64,000 bases of DNA from Afipia sp. 1NLS2 (GTDB lineage Bacteria > Pseudomonadota > Alphaproteobacteria > Rhizobiales > Xanthobacteraceae): positions 186,001 to 250,000 of the forward strand of contig NZ_ADVZ01000001.1 of the NCBI RefSeq assembly GCF_000178995.1. The letters are read 5' to 3'. Position 1 is the first letter of the stretch; the number at the start of each line of letters is the position of its first letter. The notes below the pieces were generated by a model. The model saw nothing but the letters and a program-made list of their open reading frames with translations. It made no database searches and had not been told where the DNA came from. Positions 8,772 to 19,891 of this stretch are shown one piece after another. Both the position numbers and the translations under genes were made by a program.

Positions 8772-10331
8772 TCAGCTTGCCGCAGCCGCCGGTACCTCAC
8801 GCTGCCGGCGCGATATAATTTTGTTGAGCGCGCTGAGATAAGCCTTCGCCGAAGCAACCAGCGTATCAGGATCGGAACTGCGCGCCGTGACCGAACGGCC
8901 ATCCTGGGACAGCCGCACCGAAACCTCGGCCTGCGCATCGGTACCGGCCGTCACGGCGTGGACCTGATACAGTTCCAGCTTGGCCTCGTGCGGCACCAGC
9001 GCCTTGACGGCATTGAACACCGCGTCCACCGGACCATTGCCCTCGGCCTCGTCGATCTGCACCTTGCCTTCGACCTCGACCTTCATGGTGGCGCGTTGCG
9101 GGCCGTTGGTGCCCGCGATCACCGTCAGCGACACCAGACGCAGCCGATCATGCGACTGCGCCAGTTCCTGATCGACCAGCGCCTCGATGTCCTCGTCGTA
9201 GATGTCCTTCTTGCGATCGGCGAGCGCCTTGAAGCGCACGAAGGCATCCTGCAACTGATTGTCCGCCAGTTCGTAGCCCAGTTCCTTCAGCTTGTGCTGG
9301 AAGGCATGGCGGCCGGAGTGCTTGCCCATCACCAGCGAGGTCTGCTTCACGCCGACGCTCTCGGGTGTCATGATCTCGTAGGTCTGCGCATTCTTCAAAA
9401 CGCCATCCTGATGGATGCCGCTCTCATGCGCGAAGGCGTTCCGGCCGACGATGGCCTTGTTGTACTGCACCGGGAACGAGGTCGCCGCCGACACCACCTT
9501 CGAGGCGCGAGTCAACGCGGTGGATTCCACATCGCACCAATACGGCATCACGTCGCCGCGGGTCTTGATCGCCATCACGACTTCTTCCAGCGCGGCGTTG
9601 CCCGCCCGCTCGCCGATACCGTTGATGGTGCACTCGATCTGCCGCGCGCCGCCTTCGACGCCCGCCAGCGAGTTCGCGACCGCGAGCCCCAGATCGTCAT
9701 GGCAATGCACCGAGAACACCGCCTTGTCCGCGTTCGGCACCCGCTCGCGGATGGTCTTGAACATGCGGCGATATTCTTCCGGCACCGCATAGCCCACCGT
9801 GTCGGGCAGATTGATCGTGGTCGCGCCCGCCTTGATCGCGGTTTCGACGCAGCGGCACAGATACTCGATCGGCGTGCGGGTCGAATCCATCGCCGACCAC
9901 TCGACGTCGTCCACCAGATTGCGCGCCTGCGTCACCGTCGCGGTGATGATGTCGAGCACGTCTTCTTCACTCTTGCGCATCTGGTGCGCCAGATGGATCG
10001 GCGAGGTCGAGACGAAGGTATGGATGCGGCCACGCTTGGCATGGCGCACGGCTTCACCCGCGCGGGCGATATCGGCGGGGATGGCGCGAGCGAGACCCGC
10101 GATCACCGCGTTCTTGGTCTGCCGCGCGATGTCGGCGACCGCCTCGAAATCGCCGACAGAGGCGATCGGGAAGCCGGCCTCGATGATGTCGACGCCCATG
10201 GCGTCGAGCATTTCGGCGACCTCCAGCTTCTCCTCATGGGTCATGGTGGCGCCGGGGCATTGCTCGCCGTCGCGCAAGGTGGTGTCGAAAATGACGACGC
10301 GGTCCTTGCCGGACGTGGTGGGGCTGGTCAT
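8772..10331 (-). CDS. leuA: 2-isopropylmalate synthase
   Basis: A 519-residue enzyme that condenses acetyl-CoA with 2-oxoisovalerate, the first committed step of leucine synthesis. The TIM-barrel domain begins with FDTTLRDGEQCPGA (residues 15-28), which holds the catalytic Arg and a metal-binding Asp. VHCHDDLGLAVAN supplies the HxH metal ligands, and GNAALEEVVMA follows. The C-terminal 120 residues form the LeuA allosteric domain that gives leucine feedback inhibition. The ATG at 10331 follows AAAGGA. The gene is preceded by a 39-codon leucine-rich leader gene and a structured leader RNA (10340-10565), so it is probably also regulated by leucine supply during translation of the leader. Confidence 0.96.
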   Translation of the reverse strand: MTSPTTSGKDRVVIFDTTLRDGEQCPGATMTHEEKLEVAEMLDAMGVDIIEAGFPIASVGDFEAVADIARQTKNAVIAGLARAIPADIARAGEAVRHAKRGRIHTFVSTSPIHLAHQMRKSEEDVLDIITATVTQARNLVDDVEWSAMDSTRTPIEYLCRCVETAIKAGATTINLPDTVGYAVPEEYRRMFKTIRERVPNADKAVFSVHCHDDLGLAVANSLAGVEGGARQIECTINGIGERAGNAALEEVVMAIKTRGDVMPYWCDVESTALTRASKVVSAATSFPVQYNKAIVGRNAFAHESGIHQDGVLKNAQTYEIMTPESVGVKQTSLVMGKHSGRHAFQHKLKELGYELADNQLQDAFVRFKALADRKKDIYDEDIEALVDQELAQSHDRLRLVSLTVIAGTNGPQRATMKVEVEGKVQIDEAEGNGPVDAVFNAVKALVPHEAKLELYQVHAVTAGTDAQAEVSVRLSQDGRSVTARSSDPDTLVASAKAYLSALNKIISRRQREVPAAAAS

Positions 10332-10347
10332 GAAATTATTCCTTTGG

Positions 10348-10482
10348 TCAGGGGCGCCGTTCTGGTCAAACCGGACAGGCGCAATTGGGGGTTCGAGGCT
10401 TCTTCACGGTCCCCTGAGTGCCCAGGCTGCATGCCCAGACGGCCCTCAGGGGCGGATAAGAAGCAGGAGCCCGCCAAGAAGC
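10348..10482 (-). promoter_or_regulatory. leuA leader RNA with competing base pairings
   Basis: Four elements are visible in transcript order. (1) GCUUCUU occurs twice in the leader Leu codons (10482-10476 and 10464-10458). (2) CCCCUGAG at 10452-10445 contains the leader stop codon and pairs perfectly over 8 bp with CUCAGGGG at 10418-10411. (3) AAGAAGC at 10404-10398 can pair over 7 bp with either GCUUCUU copy, extending the hairpin around stem 2. (4) CCCCUGA at 10354-10348, just upstream of the leuA ribosome-binding site, can compete for CUCAGGGG. A ribosome on the Leu codons would block the outer stem. No U-tract terminator is visible, so control may act on leuA translation or through Rho; the mechanism is inference. 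Confidence 0.6.
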
Positions 10483-10565
10483 GAGGCGCGGACCTTCAGA
10501 GCGGCAGCCGGGCGCACGGTGAAACCGGCGGCCAAAACCGCCCTTCCCTGTGCTGCGTAGGTCAT
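10446..10565 (-). CDS. Leucine-rich leader peptide of leuA
   Basis: A 39-codon frame starts ATG at 10565 (MTYAAQGRAVLAAG) and ends with RASLLGGLLLLIRP before TGA at 10448-10446. It has six Leu codons in the last eleven (CTT CTT, two Gly, CTC CTG CTT CTT). The stop codon lies inside the 5' arm of a perfect 8-bp stem, and leuA begins 114 bp downstream on the same strand. Leu-codon runs just before a stem and upstream of leuA are the signature of attenuation-type leader peptides. The ribosome-binding site is weak (GAG 6 nt upstream of the ATG). I have not seen this exact peptide described; the role is inferred from position, codon content and structure. Confidence 0.75.
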   Translation of the reverse strand: MTYAAQGRAVLAAGFTVRPAAALKVRASLLGGLLLLIRP

Positions 10566-10697
10566 TCCGCTCGACATCGATCGCCTTGATTGCTTCCGGT
10601 GGCAACATCCTCCGCCCAAACCGTTGAGGCTTGGTTGAAACCGCCATCCGCTGTTTGTTTTAGACGATTTGACCGCTACCGCAACGCCAAATAAACG

Positions 10698-11747
10698 TCA
10701 GGAACGCTGTCCATTTGATGCCGCTGGCTTGGCGCCACCCACGGTGTCGGCGATCTCCTTCGGCAAGGGCGGCCTCGGGACAACCTTTGAAACGGCCTTG
10801 GCAGTTCGCTTCGTGGAAACGGCCTTGCGGCGTGGCGGCCCTTCCTTTTCCAGCGCAACCTGCGCCTTCTTCAATTCCGACGGCGAGGCTTCTGACTTGG
10901 TCGGATAAGACAGGCCGAGCTTTTCGAGCGTCGAGACGATCGTAGAACTGATGACGAGGCGCGAGAACCATTTGTGGTCCGCCGGCACCACATACCACGG
11001 CGCATAGGATGAGGAGGTGTGACGCAGGACCTCCTGATAGGCGGCGTAATACCGGTCCCACAAGGCCCGTTCCTTGACGTCAGCCAGTGAGAACTTCCAG
11101 TTCTTTGAAGGCTCATCGAGACGTTCCAGAAAGCGCTTGCGCTGTTCCTCCTTCGAGACGTGAAGGAAGAACTTCAGGACCACCGTGCCGTTGCGCGTGA
11201 GATAACGCTCGATATTGGACACGTCCTCGAACCGTTCCTGCCAGACGTTCTTGGTGACGAGACGTTGCGGAATTTTCTCCTGCGCCAGAATCTCGGGATG
11301 AACGCGGACGACGAGCATTTCCTCATAGTAGGAACGGTTGAAGATGCCGATGCGCCCGCGCTCCGGCAGCGCGATCATGCTTCGCCACATGAAGTCGTGA
11401 TCGAGTTCCTTCGTGGACGGCTGCTTGAAGGAAAACACCTGACAGCCCTGCGGATTGACGCCCGACATCACATGTTCGATGGCACTGTCTTTTCCGGCCG
11501 CATCCATGCCCTGAAAGATCAAAAGCAGAGACCAGCGGTCATGTGCGTACAACGTCTCCTGCAACGCGCGAAGCCTCAGGCGGCTCGCATCGAGCAGATC
11601 CTTGGCCGTGTCCTTGTCGAGTCCGCCCTTTTCGTCAGTCTTGTGAAATTTTAAATGAAATTCTCGCGAACCATCGACCCTGAACGGATCGACATAACGT
11701 GAGAGATTGACCTCGCCGCGGGACGCTTTGCCGTTCTTCTTAGCCAT
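10698..11747 (-). CDS. ppk2: Polyphosphate kinase 2 family protein
   Basis: A 349-residue PPK2-family kinase that transfers phosphate between polyphosphate and a nucleotide in the cytoplasm. The Walker A region is [21 protein letters not shown] and the Walker B/lid region includes [19 protein letters not shown]. The C-terminal 60 residues are a lysine-rich, low-complexity tail ([18 protein letters not shown]) beyond the kinase core. A good ribosome-binding site, GGGAGAG, precedes the ATG at 11747. The gene lies alone between leuA and the PEBP-like gene, in the same direction. Whether it prefers AMP, ADP or GDP cannot be decided by eye. Confidence 0.9.
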   Translation of the reverse strand: MAKKNGKASRGEVNLSRYVDPFRVDGSREFHLKFHKTDEKGGLDKDTAKDLLDASRLRLRALQETLYAHDRWSLLLIFQGMDAAGKDSAIEHVMSGVNPQGCQVFSFKQPSTKELDHDFMWRSMIALPERGRIGIFNRSYYEEMLVVRVHPEILAQEKIPQRLVTKNVWQERFEDVSNIERYLTRNGTVVLKFFLHVSKEEQRKRFLERLDEPSKNWKFSLADVKERALWDRYYAAYQEVLRHTSSSYAPWYVVPADHKWFSRLVISSTIVSTLEKLGLSYPTKSEASPSELKKAQVALEKEGPPRRKAVSTKRTAKAVSKVVPRPPLPKEIADTVGGAKPAASNGQRS

Positions 11748-11843
11748 CGCACTCTCCCTTCACGCGGGTCAACGCTACAGGACCGCGGATGGGTTCGCCA
11801 GCGCTGCTTTCCTGCCATGCGAGCAGCGCCGGATATGCGCGCG

Positions 11844-12410
11844 CTAGCGGCTAAACAACGCGACGATGGTGCCGACACCCTTGGTATGGCCTTTGAGCTT
11901 CGCCACCAGTTCGTCGCGCGTGAGTCCGGACTCAAGAGCGTTCGGCTCAAGGTCGGTCGCAATCAGGCTGAAATTGTAATGATGCAGCCCGGTGTTCGCA
12001 GGCGGGCATGGGCCAAGATAGAAATTCAACCCCGCCGTATTCTTGCCGCCGACAAACTTGTCCGATGGCTGGCCGACCTCGCCTTCCGCGAAACTGCGGC
12101 GATCAGGCGCGATGCCGTAGGCGACCCAATGATAGACGCCAAGTCCTCTGCCGCCGTCGGGATCATAGACCACAAAAGCGAAACTCTTTGTGCCTTCCGG
12201 TGGATCGGTCCACGCGAGAGCCGGCGACACGTTTTCGCCGACGCAATTCGGGTTCGTCTTGAGGGCACCGGCATGTTTCACCGGCAGCTTTCCGCCATCC
12301 GTGAAATTCGACGACGTCAGAACCAGAGGATCGGCAAACGATGCGACCGTCGCGCCCAGAAGCAGCACGCCCGCCACCGCGCAAGATCCGGCGAACCTGA
12401 AACCAGTCAT
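11844..12410 (-). CDS. YbhB/YbcL-family (PEBP-like) protein, exported
   Basis: A 188-residue protein of the phosphatidylethanolamine-binding/Raf-kinase-inhibitor family. It has a signal peptide (GSCAVAGVLLLGATVASFA-DP), the motif ALAWTDPPEGTKSFAFVVYDPD that builds the anion-binding pocket, and HWVAYGI and GPCPPANTGLHHY further on, which line the same pocket. The bacterial members are periplasmic or cytoplasmic proteins of unknown ligand. The ATG at 12410 is chosen because GGGGAGG stands 6 nt upstream. The gene follows ilvC on the same strand, but a probable ilvC terminator lies between them. Confidence 0.88.
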   Translation of the reverse strand: MTGFRFAGSCAVAGVLLLGATVASFADPLVLTSSNFTDGGKLPVKHAGALKTNPNCVGENVSPALAWTDPPEGTKSFAFVVYDPDGGRGLGVYHWVAYGIAPDRRSFAEGEVGQPSDKFVGGKNTAGLNFYLGPCPPANTGLHHYNFSLIATDLEPNALESGLTRDELVAKLKGHTKGVGTIVALFSR

Positions 12411-12448
12411 GTCCAACCTCCCCTATTTTTATGTCGGGAGGAAAAATG

Positions 12449-12482
12449 CGAAACGCGCGGCAGCCGATCAAGCCACCGCGCG
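12449..12482 (-). terminator. Probable terminator after ilvC
   Basis: The minus strand has a 7-bp stem CGCGCGG / CCGCGCG with a 15-nt loop, followed by TTTCGCATTTTT. It lies 35 bp after the ilvC stop. The large loop makes it weaker than the other terminators here. Confidence 0.45.
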
Positions 12483-12516
12483 CTCACATTGAGTTTATGG
12501 AATAAACTTGAGGCTC

Positions 12517-13563
<1,047 letters not shown>

Positions 13564-13669
13564 TCAGGCCCGAAACGGGCCCTTCAGGACCGGACGGCCC
13601 TCGAAATTCCCGGGTTGTCTAATGCATTTTGATGGGAAGTAAAATCGGGTTTTAGCGCGGAGCGGGCCC

Positions 13670-14233
13670 TCACATGCCGTCCGGACCGCGGGCGATGGCG
13701 GCCACGCCCGTGCGCGCCACCTCGACGAGGCCGAGCGGCGCCATCAACGCCACGAACTGGCTGATCTTTTCGCTGGCGCCGGTAATTTCGAACACGAAAC
13801 TCTCGGTGGTGGCGTCGATCACGCGGGCCCGAAACGCATCCGCGAGCCGCAGCGCCTCGACGCGGGCATCGCCCGTGCCCTTCACCTTGACCATCGCCAG
13901 TTCGCGCTCGATGGAGCGGCCGGTCAGCGTCATGTCCACGACGCGAAAGACCGGAATCATCCGGTCAAGCTGGTGCTTGATCTGCTGGATCACCATCGGC
14001 GTGCCGGTGGTGACGATGGTGATGCGCGACATGTGCTTGTGCTGCTCGGTTTCCGACACCGTCAGGCTTTCGATGTTGTAACCGCGTCCCGAGAACAGGC
14101 CGATCACGCGCGCCAGCACGCCCGGCTCGTTCTGCACCAGCACGGAGAGCGTATGCGTTTCGTTGGGATCGTGCCGCTCTTCCATGAAGTAGGCGGAAGC
14201 GGGCTGTTCGTTCGTCTGCTTGTCCATCGCCAT
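13670..14233 (-). CDS. ilvH: Acetolactate synthase small (regulatory) subunit
   Basis: A 187-residue protein with the N-terminal ACT domain HTLSVLVQNEPGVLARVIGLFSGRGYNIESL (about residues 22-52), the valine-binding regulatory module, and the C-terminal ALS_ss domain ending in GLVEVARTGVAAIARGPDGM. It activates the large subunit and gives feedback inhibition by valine. The start at 14233 is 14 bp after the ilvI stop, so translation is probably coupled. An in-frame ATG two codons later is an alternative start. Confidence 0.96.
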   Translation of the reverse strand: MAMDKQTNEQPASAYFMEERHDPNETHTLSVLVQNEPGVLARVIGLFSGRGYNIESLTVSETEQHKHMSRITIVTTGTPMVIQQIKHQLDRMIPVFRVVDMTLTGRSIERELAMVKVKGTGDARVEALRLADAFRARVIDATTESFVFEITGASEKISQFVALMAPLGLVEVARTGVAAIARGPDGM

Positions 14234-14247
14234 TACACCAGTGCCGT

Positions 14248-16026
<1,779 letters not shown>

Positions 16027-16075
16027 CTTTCGCTCCGCTGCGCCTCATGGCGCCGTCTTGGATCACGCAGGTAAT

Positions 16076-16098
16076 AAAAAAGGCCCCCGAGAGGACCC
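16076..16098 (-). terminator. Attenuator terminator of the ilvIH leader
   Basis: The transcript has GGUCC-UCUCGG-GGGCC, a 5-bp stem with one G-U pair, followed by six U. It lies between the leader peptide stop (16126) and the ilvI start (16026), as expected for a transcription attenuator. A GGCGGUGUGCAC stretch just upstream could take part in the alternative fold; I could not model it reliably. Confidence 0.8.
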
Positions 16099-16125
16099 TG
16101 TGCACACCGCCTGTCTTGGGTCGCG

Positions 16126-16194
16126 TCAGCTCCCCCCGGCGATGCGCCCAGGTACGACTACGACAATAAGCAAACTTGTAATTTTATTGCGCAT
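16126..16194 (-). CDS. ilv leader peptide (22 codons)
   Basis: The frame from ATG 16194 reads MRNKITSLLIVVVVPGRI then AGGS and stops at 16126. It has consecutive Leu-Leu-Ile-Val-Val-Val-Val codons (TTG CTT ATT GTC GTA GTC GTA), so stalling can report all three branched-chain amino acids. It is preceded by GGAAA and by a consensus-like promoter, and followed by a U-tract terminator and ilvI. This matches the known design of ilvB/ilvGMEDA leader peptides; a longer in-frame ATG exists upstream at 16314, but it lies above the promoter. Confidence 0.9.
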   Translation of the reverse strand: MRNKITSLLIVVVVPGRIAGGS

Positions 16195-16225
16195 AAGTCG
16201 ATTTCTATTTCCAAAGGTTGCGCGC

Positions 16226-16253
16226 CTTATAGACCTCTTCGGAGAGATGTCAA
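16226..16253 (-). promoter_or_regulatory. Sigma-70-type promoter of the ilv leader and ilvIH
   Basis: The minus strand has TTGACA (16253-16248), a 16-bp spacer, and TATAAG (16231-16226). Predicted transcription starts near 16219, about 25 nt before the leader peptide ATG. It is the best -35/-10 pair I can see in the window. Confidence 0.75.
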
Positions 16254-16323
16254 GGCTGCCTCGCAGCGCACTATAGCCGCCAATCCGACGGCGGCAGAAT
16301 GCCGAAAAGCGCATGGGAGCCTT

Positions 16324-17277
16324 TCAAACGGAAACGGTCCTGCTGATCGAAAGTCCCAGTCTGGTCTCCAGCCACGCCTGCGCGGCATCGGGCGCGACCC
16401 ACTCGAACTCCGGCAACTGATGCCTGAACCAGGTGAACTGGCGCTTGGCATAGTGGCGGGTGTCGATCTGGCCGATGGCGATGGCCTCCTCCCGCGACAG
16501 CTCGCCCGCGAGATGGCGGATCAGCGCCGGCACGCCATGCGCCTTCATCGCGGGCAACAGCGGATCGAGTCCGCGGCTGCCGAGCGCCCGCGCCTCCTCC
16601 AGCGCGCCGCGATCCATCATCGATTCAAAGCGGCGGTCGATTTGTTCGTAGACCACCTTGCGATCCGGCGCGAGAAACAGCGCCACCACCCCCTGTGGCG
16701 GCAACAGCGGCGGCAGGCCATGCGCATGCCATTCCGCCAGCGGCCGACCGGTGGCCTCCACCACTTCCAGCGCGCGGGCGATGCGGACACGATCGCGCGG
16801 CTTCAGCCGTCCCGCCGCCTCCGGATCACGCTTTCCGAGTTCCTCGTACAGGGCTTCGGGACCATTCTGTTCGAGCCGTTGGCGGATCGCTTCACGAACG
16901 GCATCCGGCACCGGCGGCACGTTGGAGAGCCCCCGTGTCAGCGCCTTGAAGTAAAGGCCCGTGCCGCCGATGAAAATCGGTAGCCTTCCATTCGCCTGTG
17001 TCTCCGCCAAAACCGCCGCCGCATCATTGACCCACGCGCCCGCCGAATAATTCACCGCAGCATCGACATGGCCATAGAGCCGGTGCGGAACACGCGCCTC
17101 CTCGTCCACCGTGGGCCGCGCCGTGAGCACCCGCAGGTCGCGATAGACCTGCATCGAATCCGTATTGATGACGGTACCGTGTGCGGCCTCGGCCAAATCG
17201 AGCGCCAACGCCGACTTGCCGCTGGCGGTCGGCCCTGCGATAAGCACCGCCTTCACACTATTCCGGCCCGAATTCAT
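16324..17277 (-). CDS. miaA: tRNA dimethylallyltransferase
   Basis: A 317-residue enzyme that adds a dimethylallyl group to A37 of tRNAs reading UNN codons. [20 protein letters not shown] near the N-terminus is the P-loop, [19 protein letters not shown] holds the catalytic Asp and Ser, and the [11 protein letters not shown] motif and C-terminal RQFTWFRHQ are typical of MiaA. The start is either ATG 17277 (MNSGRNSVK) or GTG 17256 (VKAVLIAG). With the ATG, the start codon shares the same CATG as the divergent serB start, so the two 5' ends overlap. The frame extends further upstream, but only as antisense of serB. Confidence 0.93.
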   Translation of the reverse strand: MNSGRNSVKAVLIAGPTASGKSALALDLAEAAHGTVINTDSMQVYRDLRVLTARPTVDEEARVPHRLYGHVDAAVNYSAGAWVNDAAAVLAETQANGRLPIFIGGTGLYFKALTRGLSNVPPVPDAVREAIRQRLEQNGPEALYEELGKRDPEAAGRLKPRDRVRIARALEVVEATGRPLAEWHAHGLPPLLPPQGVVALFLAPDRKVVYEQIDRRFESMMDRGALEEARALGSRGLDPLLPAMKAHGVPALIRHLAGELSREEAIAIGQIDTRHYAKRQFTWFRHQLPEFEWVAPDAAQAWLETRLGLSISRTVSV

Positions 17278-18169
17278 GTCCCTCGTCGCCACTCTGATCT
17301 GCAACCCCGCGCAGCCATCGCTCGATAGCACGGTCCTTGAGGCCGCGCGCGCGATATTGCCATCATCCTCGCTCGCCGAATGGCTCGATGCCGGGATCGC
17401 CGCCGACATCCCGTTCGCAAGCGAAGAGCCGCCGCACGCCATCGCCGACCGGCTGCGCGACGCGTTGCAGAGAATCCCGGTCGACATCGTCGTGCAGCCG
17501 CGCATCGCACGCCGCAAGAAGCTGCTGCTCGCCGACATGGACTCCACCATGATCGGTCAGGAATGCATCGACGAACTCGCGGCATTCGCAAACCTGAAAG
17601 ACCACGTTGCGGCGATCACCGAACGCGCGATGCGCGGCGAAATCGAATTCGAGCCCGCATTGCGCGAGCGCGTCGCGCTGCTCAAGGGTCTGCCGGTGAG
17701 CATCGTCGACGAGGTGTTCACCAAGCACATCACGCTGACGCCGGGCGGCCCCGCGCTCGTGAAAACCATGCGCGCGAACGGCGCACACACCTGTCTCGTC
17801 TCGGGCGGCTTCACGCTGTTCAGCGAGCGCGTCGCTGCTGCGATCGGCTTTCAGGAAAACCGCGCCAACACCCTCATTGTCGAAGATGGCAAGCTCGCGG
17901 GCCGCGTACAGGAGCCGATTCTCGGCCGCGCGGCGAAACTCGCCACGCTGGTCGATCTCTTGGAAACATTTGAACAGGACGATATCGACACGCTCGTCAT
18001 CGGCGACGGCGCCAACGATCTCGCGATGATCGAAAAAGCGGGCCTCGGCGTCGCCTATCACGCCAAGCCTGCGGTCGCGGCAGCAGCGGCCGCGCGGATT
18101 GATCATGGCGATCTCACCGCGCTGCTCTACGCGCAGGGTTACAAGCGCAGTGAGTTTGTAACCGAATAG
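17276..18169 (+). CDS. serB: Phosphoserine phosphatase
   Basis: A 297-residue HAD-family enzyme that makes serine from phosphoserine. An N-terminal ACT-like region of about 80 residues precedes the catalytic domain. Motif I is [14 protein letters not shown] with nucleophile Asp87 and acid/base Asp89, motif II is [15 protein letters not shown], the Lys is in [10 protein letters not shown], and motif III is [18 protein letters not shown]. The start is ATG 17276 ([10 protein letters not shown]), where the family homology begins. A longer frame opens at 17165 but is antisense to miaA. Its promoter must lie inside miaA because the two genes diverge with no intergenic gap. Confidence 0.95.
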   Translation: MSLVATLICNPAQPSLDSTVLEAARAILPSSSLAEWLDAGIAADIPFASEEPPHAIADRLRDALQRIPVDIVVQPRIARRKKLLLADMDSTMIGQECIDELAAFANLKDHVAAITERAMRGEIEFEPALRERVALLKGLPVSIVDEVFTKHITLTPGGPALVKTMRANGAHTCLVSGGFTLFSERVAAAIGFQENRANTLIVEDGKLAGRVQEPILGRAAKLATLVDLLETFEQDDIDTLVIGDGANDLAMIEKAGLGVAYHAKPAVAAAAAARIDHGDLTALLYAQGYKRSEFVTE

Positions 18170-18171
18170 TT

Positions 18172-18252
18172 GTCGTTCCCGCGAAGGCGGAAACCCAGCC
18201 CTTCAAATAAAGCTGACACAAAAATACGGGTCCCCGCCTATGCGGGGACGAC
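18172..18252. repeat. REP-like palindromic repeat between serB and degP
   Basis: The element starts GTCGTTCCCGCGAAGGCGG just after the serB stop and ends in the opposing GTCCCCGC-CTAT-GCGGGGAC-GAC. The two halves are imperfect inverted copies. This pattern (GTCGTTCCCGCGAANGCGGGAAC) is a widespread dispersed repeat in Bradyrhizobium-group genomes; that assignment rests on recall. Confidence 0.7.
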
Positions 18253-18261
18253 GCTTTTTAT
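18230..18261 (+). terminator. Terminator of serB within the repeat
   Basis: An 8-bp stem GTCCCCGC / GCGGGGAC with loop CTAT is followed by GACGCTTTTTATA on the plus strand. The right half of the repeat can therefore end serB transcription; degP ends 20 bp away on the other strand. Confidence 0.6.
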
Positions 18262-18271
18262 ATTGAACGCC

Positions 18272-19780
18272 TTAATTTACCGCGATTGCCACGAAGCGCA
18301 GTTCGCCTTCGGTGTTCGACACTAGAAGCAGGATCGACTTCTTGCCGTCCTTCTTGAGCTGGTCAATGCGCTTCTTGACGTCGGCGGGCGAATTCACCGC
18401 TTCCTGCGCGACCTCGACAATCACATCGCCCGCAGAAAGCCGCCGCTCGGCCGCATCCGAATTGCGGTCGACGCCGACAATGACCACGCCCTTGACCTTA
18501 TCCTTGATCTTATAGCGCGTGCGCAGGTCCTTGGAGATCGCCGCAAGATCGAGCCCGAGCGCCTTCTGCGTCACCGTCTTGTCCGGCTCCGGCGCTGGCG
18601 TCTTCAGCGAAGCCTCGACCGGCTTGTCGCCATCGTCGAGACGGCCAAGCGTCACCTTATGTGTTTCTTCCTTGCCCTTGCGGATCAGCACGACATCGAC
18701 GGTCTTGCCGACCGGCGTATCGGCCACCGCGCGCGGGAGATCCTTCATCTCGCGGATCGTCTTTCCGTCGAAGGATGTGATGACATCGCCGGCCTCGATG
18801 CCCGCAGGCTTGGCAGGCCCCTTGTCGTCGACGCCCGCAACCAGCGCGCCGCGCGGCGGCTTGACGCCGAGGCTATCGGCGATCTCGTCGGTGACCTGCT
18901 GGATGCGCACGCCGAGCCAGCCGCGCCGCACTTCCTTGTACTGCCGCAACTGGTTGACGATGCCGACCACTGTGTTCGAGGGCACCGCGAAGCCGATACC
19001 GATCGAGCCGCCCGACGGCGAGATGATCGCGGTGTTCACGCCGATCACTTCGCCATCGAGGTTGAACAGCGGACCACCCGAATTGCCGCGATTGATGGCG
19101 GCGTCGGTCTGGATGTAGTTGTCGTAAGGGCCAGAGTTGATGTCACGGTTGCGCGCCGAGACGATACCCGCCGTCACCGTACCCCCTAAGCTGAACGGGT
19201 TGCCGATGGCGATCACCCATTCGCCGAGCCGCAGCTTATCGGAATTACCGAACTTCACCGCCGTCAGCTTCTTCTCCGGCGGCTGGAATTTCAGCACGGC
19301 GAGGTCGCTCTTCTTGTCGCGACCGACAAGCTCCGCCTTGATCTTGGTGCCGTCATTGAGAATGACATTGATCTCGTCGGCATCCGCGATGACATGGTTG
19401 TTGGTCACGACAATGCCGCTGGCGTCGATGATGAAGCCGGAGCCGAGCGAATTGACCTTATGCTGGCCCCTGTCGGCGCGACGGTTCTTGAAGAAATCGT
19501 CGAAGAATTCGTTGAAGGGAGAATCCGGCGGCAGTTTCGGATTGGCCTTGTTGCGGCCCTCCTTCTGGGGTGTCGCTTCCTCGCCCTTCTCGTCCCGGCC
19601 GTTGACGGTCTGCGACGTGGAGATATTCACCACGGCGTCGATCACCTTCTCCGCGACGTCCGCAATGCTGTCAGGACCCCGCGCGAACGCAGGCTGAGGG
19701 GCGCTCGCCGCCATCATGAGAAAACCACCCGCGACGGCAAGCGGAAGCAGGCGGCTCAATCGCACAGGGGCGTGGAACAT
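18272..19780 (-). CDS. degP: DegP/DegQ-type periplasmic serine protease (Do family)
   Basis: A 502-residue HtrA protein. After an export signal (LLPLAVAGGFLMMAASAPQP, cleavage near AFA-RG) comes the trypsin-like domain with His129 (NNHVIADADEI), Asp159 (KKSDLAVLKF) and Ser234 (RGNSGGPLF), then two PDZ domains (about residues 290-375 and 410-495). It degrades or refolds damaged envelope proteins. A charged insert, RDEKGEEATPQKEGRNKANP, lies between strands at the front of the protease domain (LA loop region). It is the last of hflK, hflC, DUF2065 and degP on the same strand, a common alphaproteobacterial order that groups membrane and periplasmic quality control. Confidence 0.95.
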   Translation of the reverse strand: MFHAPVRLSRLLPLAVAGGFLMMAASAPQPAFARGPDSIADVAEKVIDAVVNISTSQTVNGRDEKGEEATPQKEGRNKANPKLPPDSPFNEFFDDFFKNRRADRGQHKVNSLGSGFIIDASGIVVTNNHVIADADEINVILNDGTKIKAELVGRDKKSDLAVLKFQPPEKKLTAVKFGNSDKLRLGEWVIAIGNPFSLGGTVTAGIVSARNRDINSGPYDNYIQTDAAINRGNSGGPLFNLDGEVIGVNTAIISPSGGSIGIGFAVPSNTVVGIVNQLRQYKEVRRGWLGVRIQQVTDEIADSLGVKPPRGALVAGVDDKGPAKPAGIEAGDVITSFDGKTIREMKDLPRAVADTPVGKTVDVVLIRKGKEETHKVTLGRLDDGDKPVEASLKTPAPEPDKTVTQKALGLDLAAISKDLRTRYKIKDKVKGVVIVGVDRNSDAAERRLSAGDVIVEVAQEAVNSPADVKKRIDQLKKDGKKSILLLVSNTEGELRFVAIAVN

Positions 19781-19891
19781 CGAAAACTTCTCCCGGAACG
19801 GAAAATGTCGTTAGAGCCGAGACTGCGCCCGGCCTCCTTGATCCGCAAGCGTATCAACGCGGCGAATAAGGCGGAAATACCGGCGCCCGGC

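Noticed and set aside
8769-10589. A 606-codon open frame on the plus strand opposite leuA
   Set aside because: It is the antisense shadow of leuA in high-G+C DNA: Arg/His-rich, no known domain, no ribosome-binding site.
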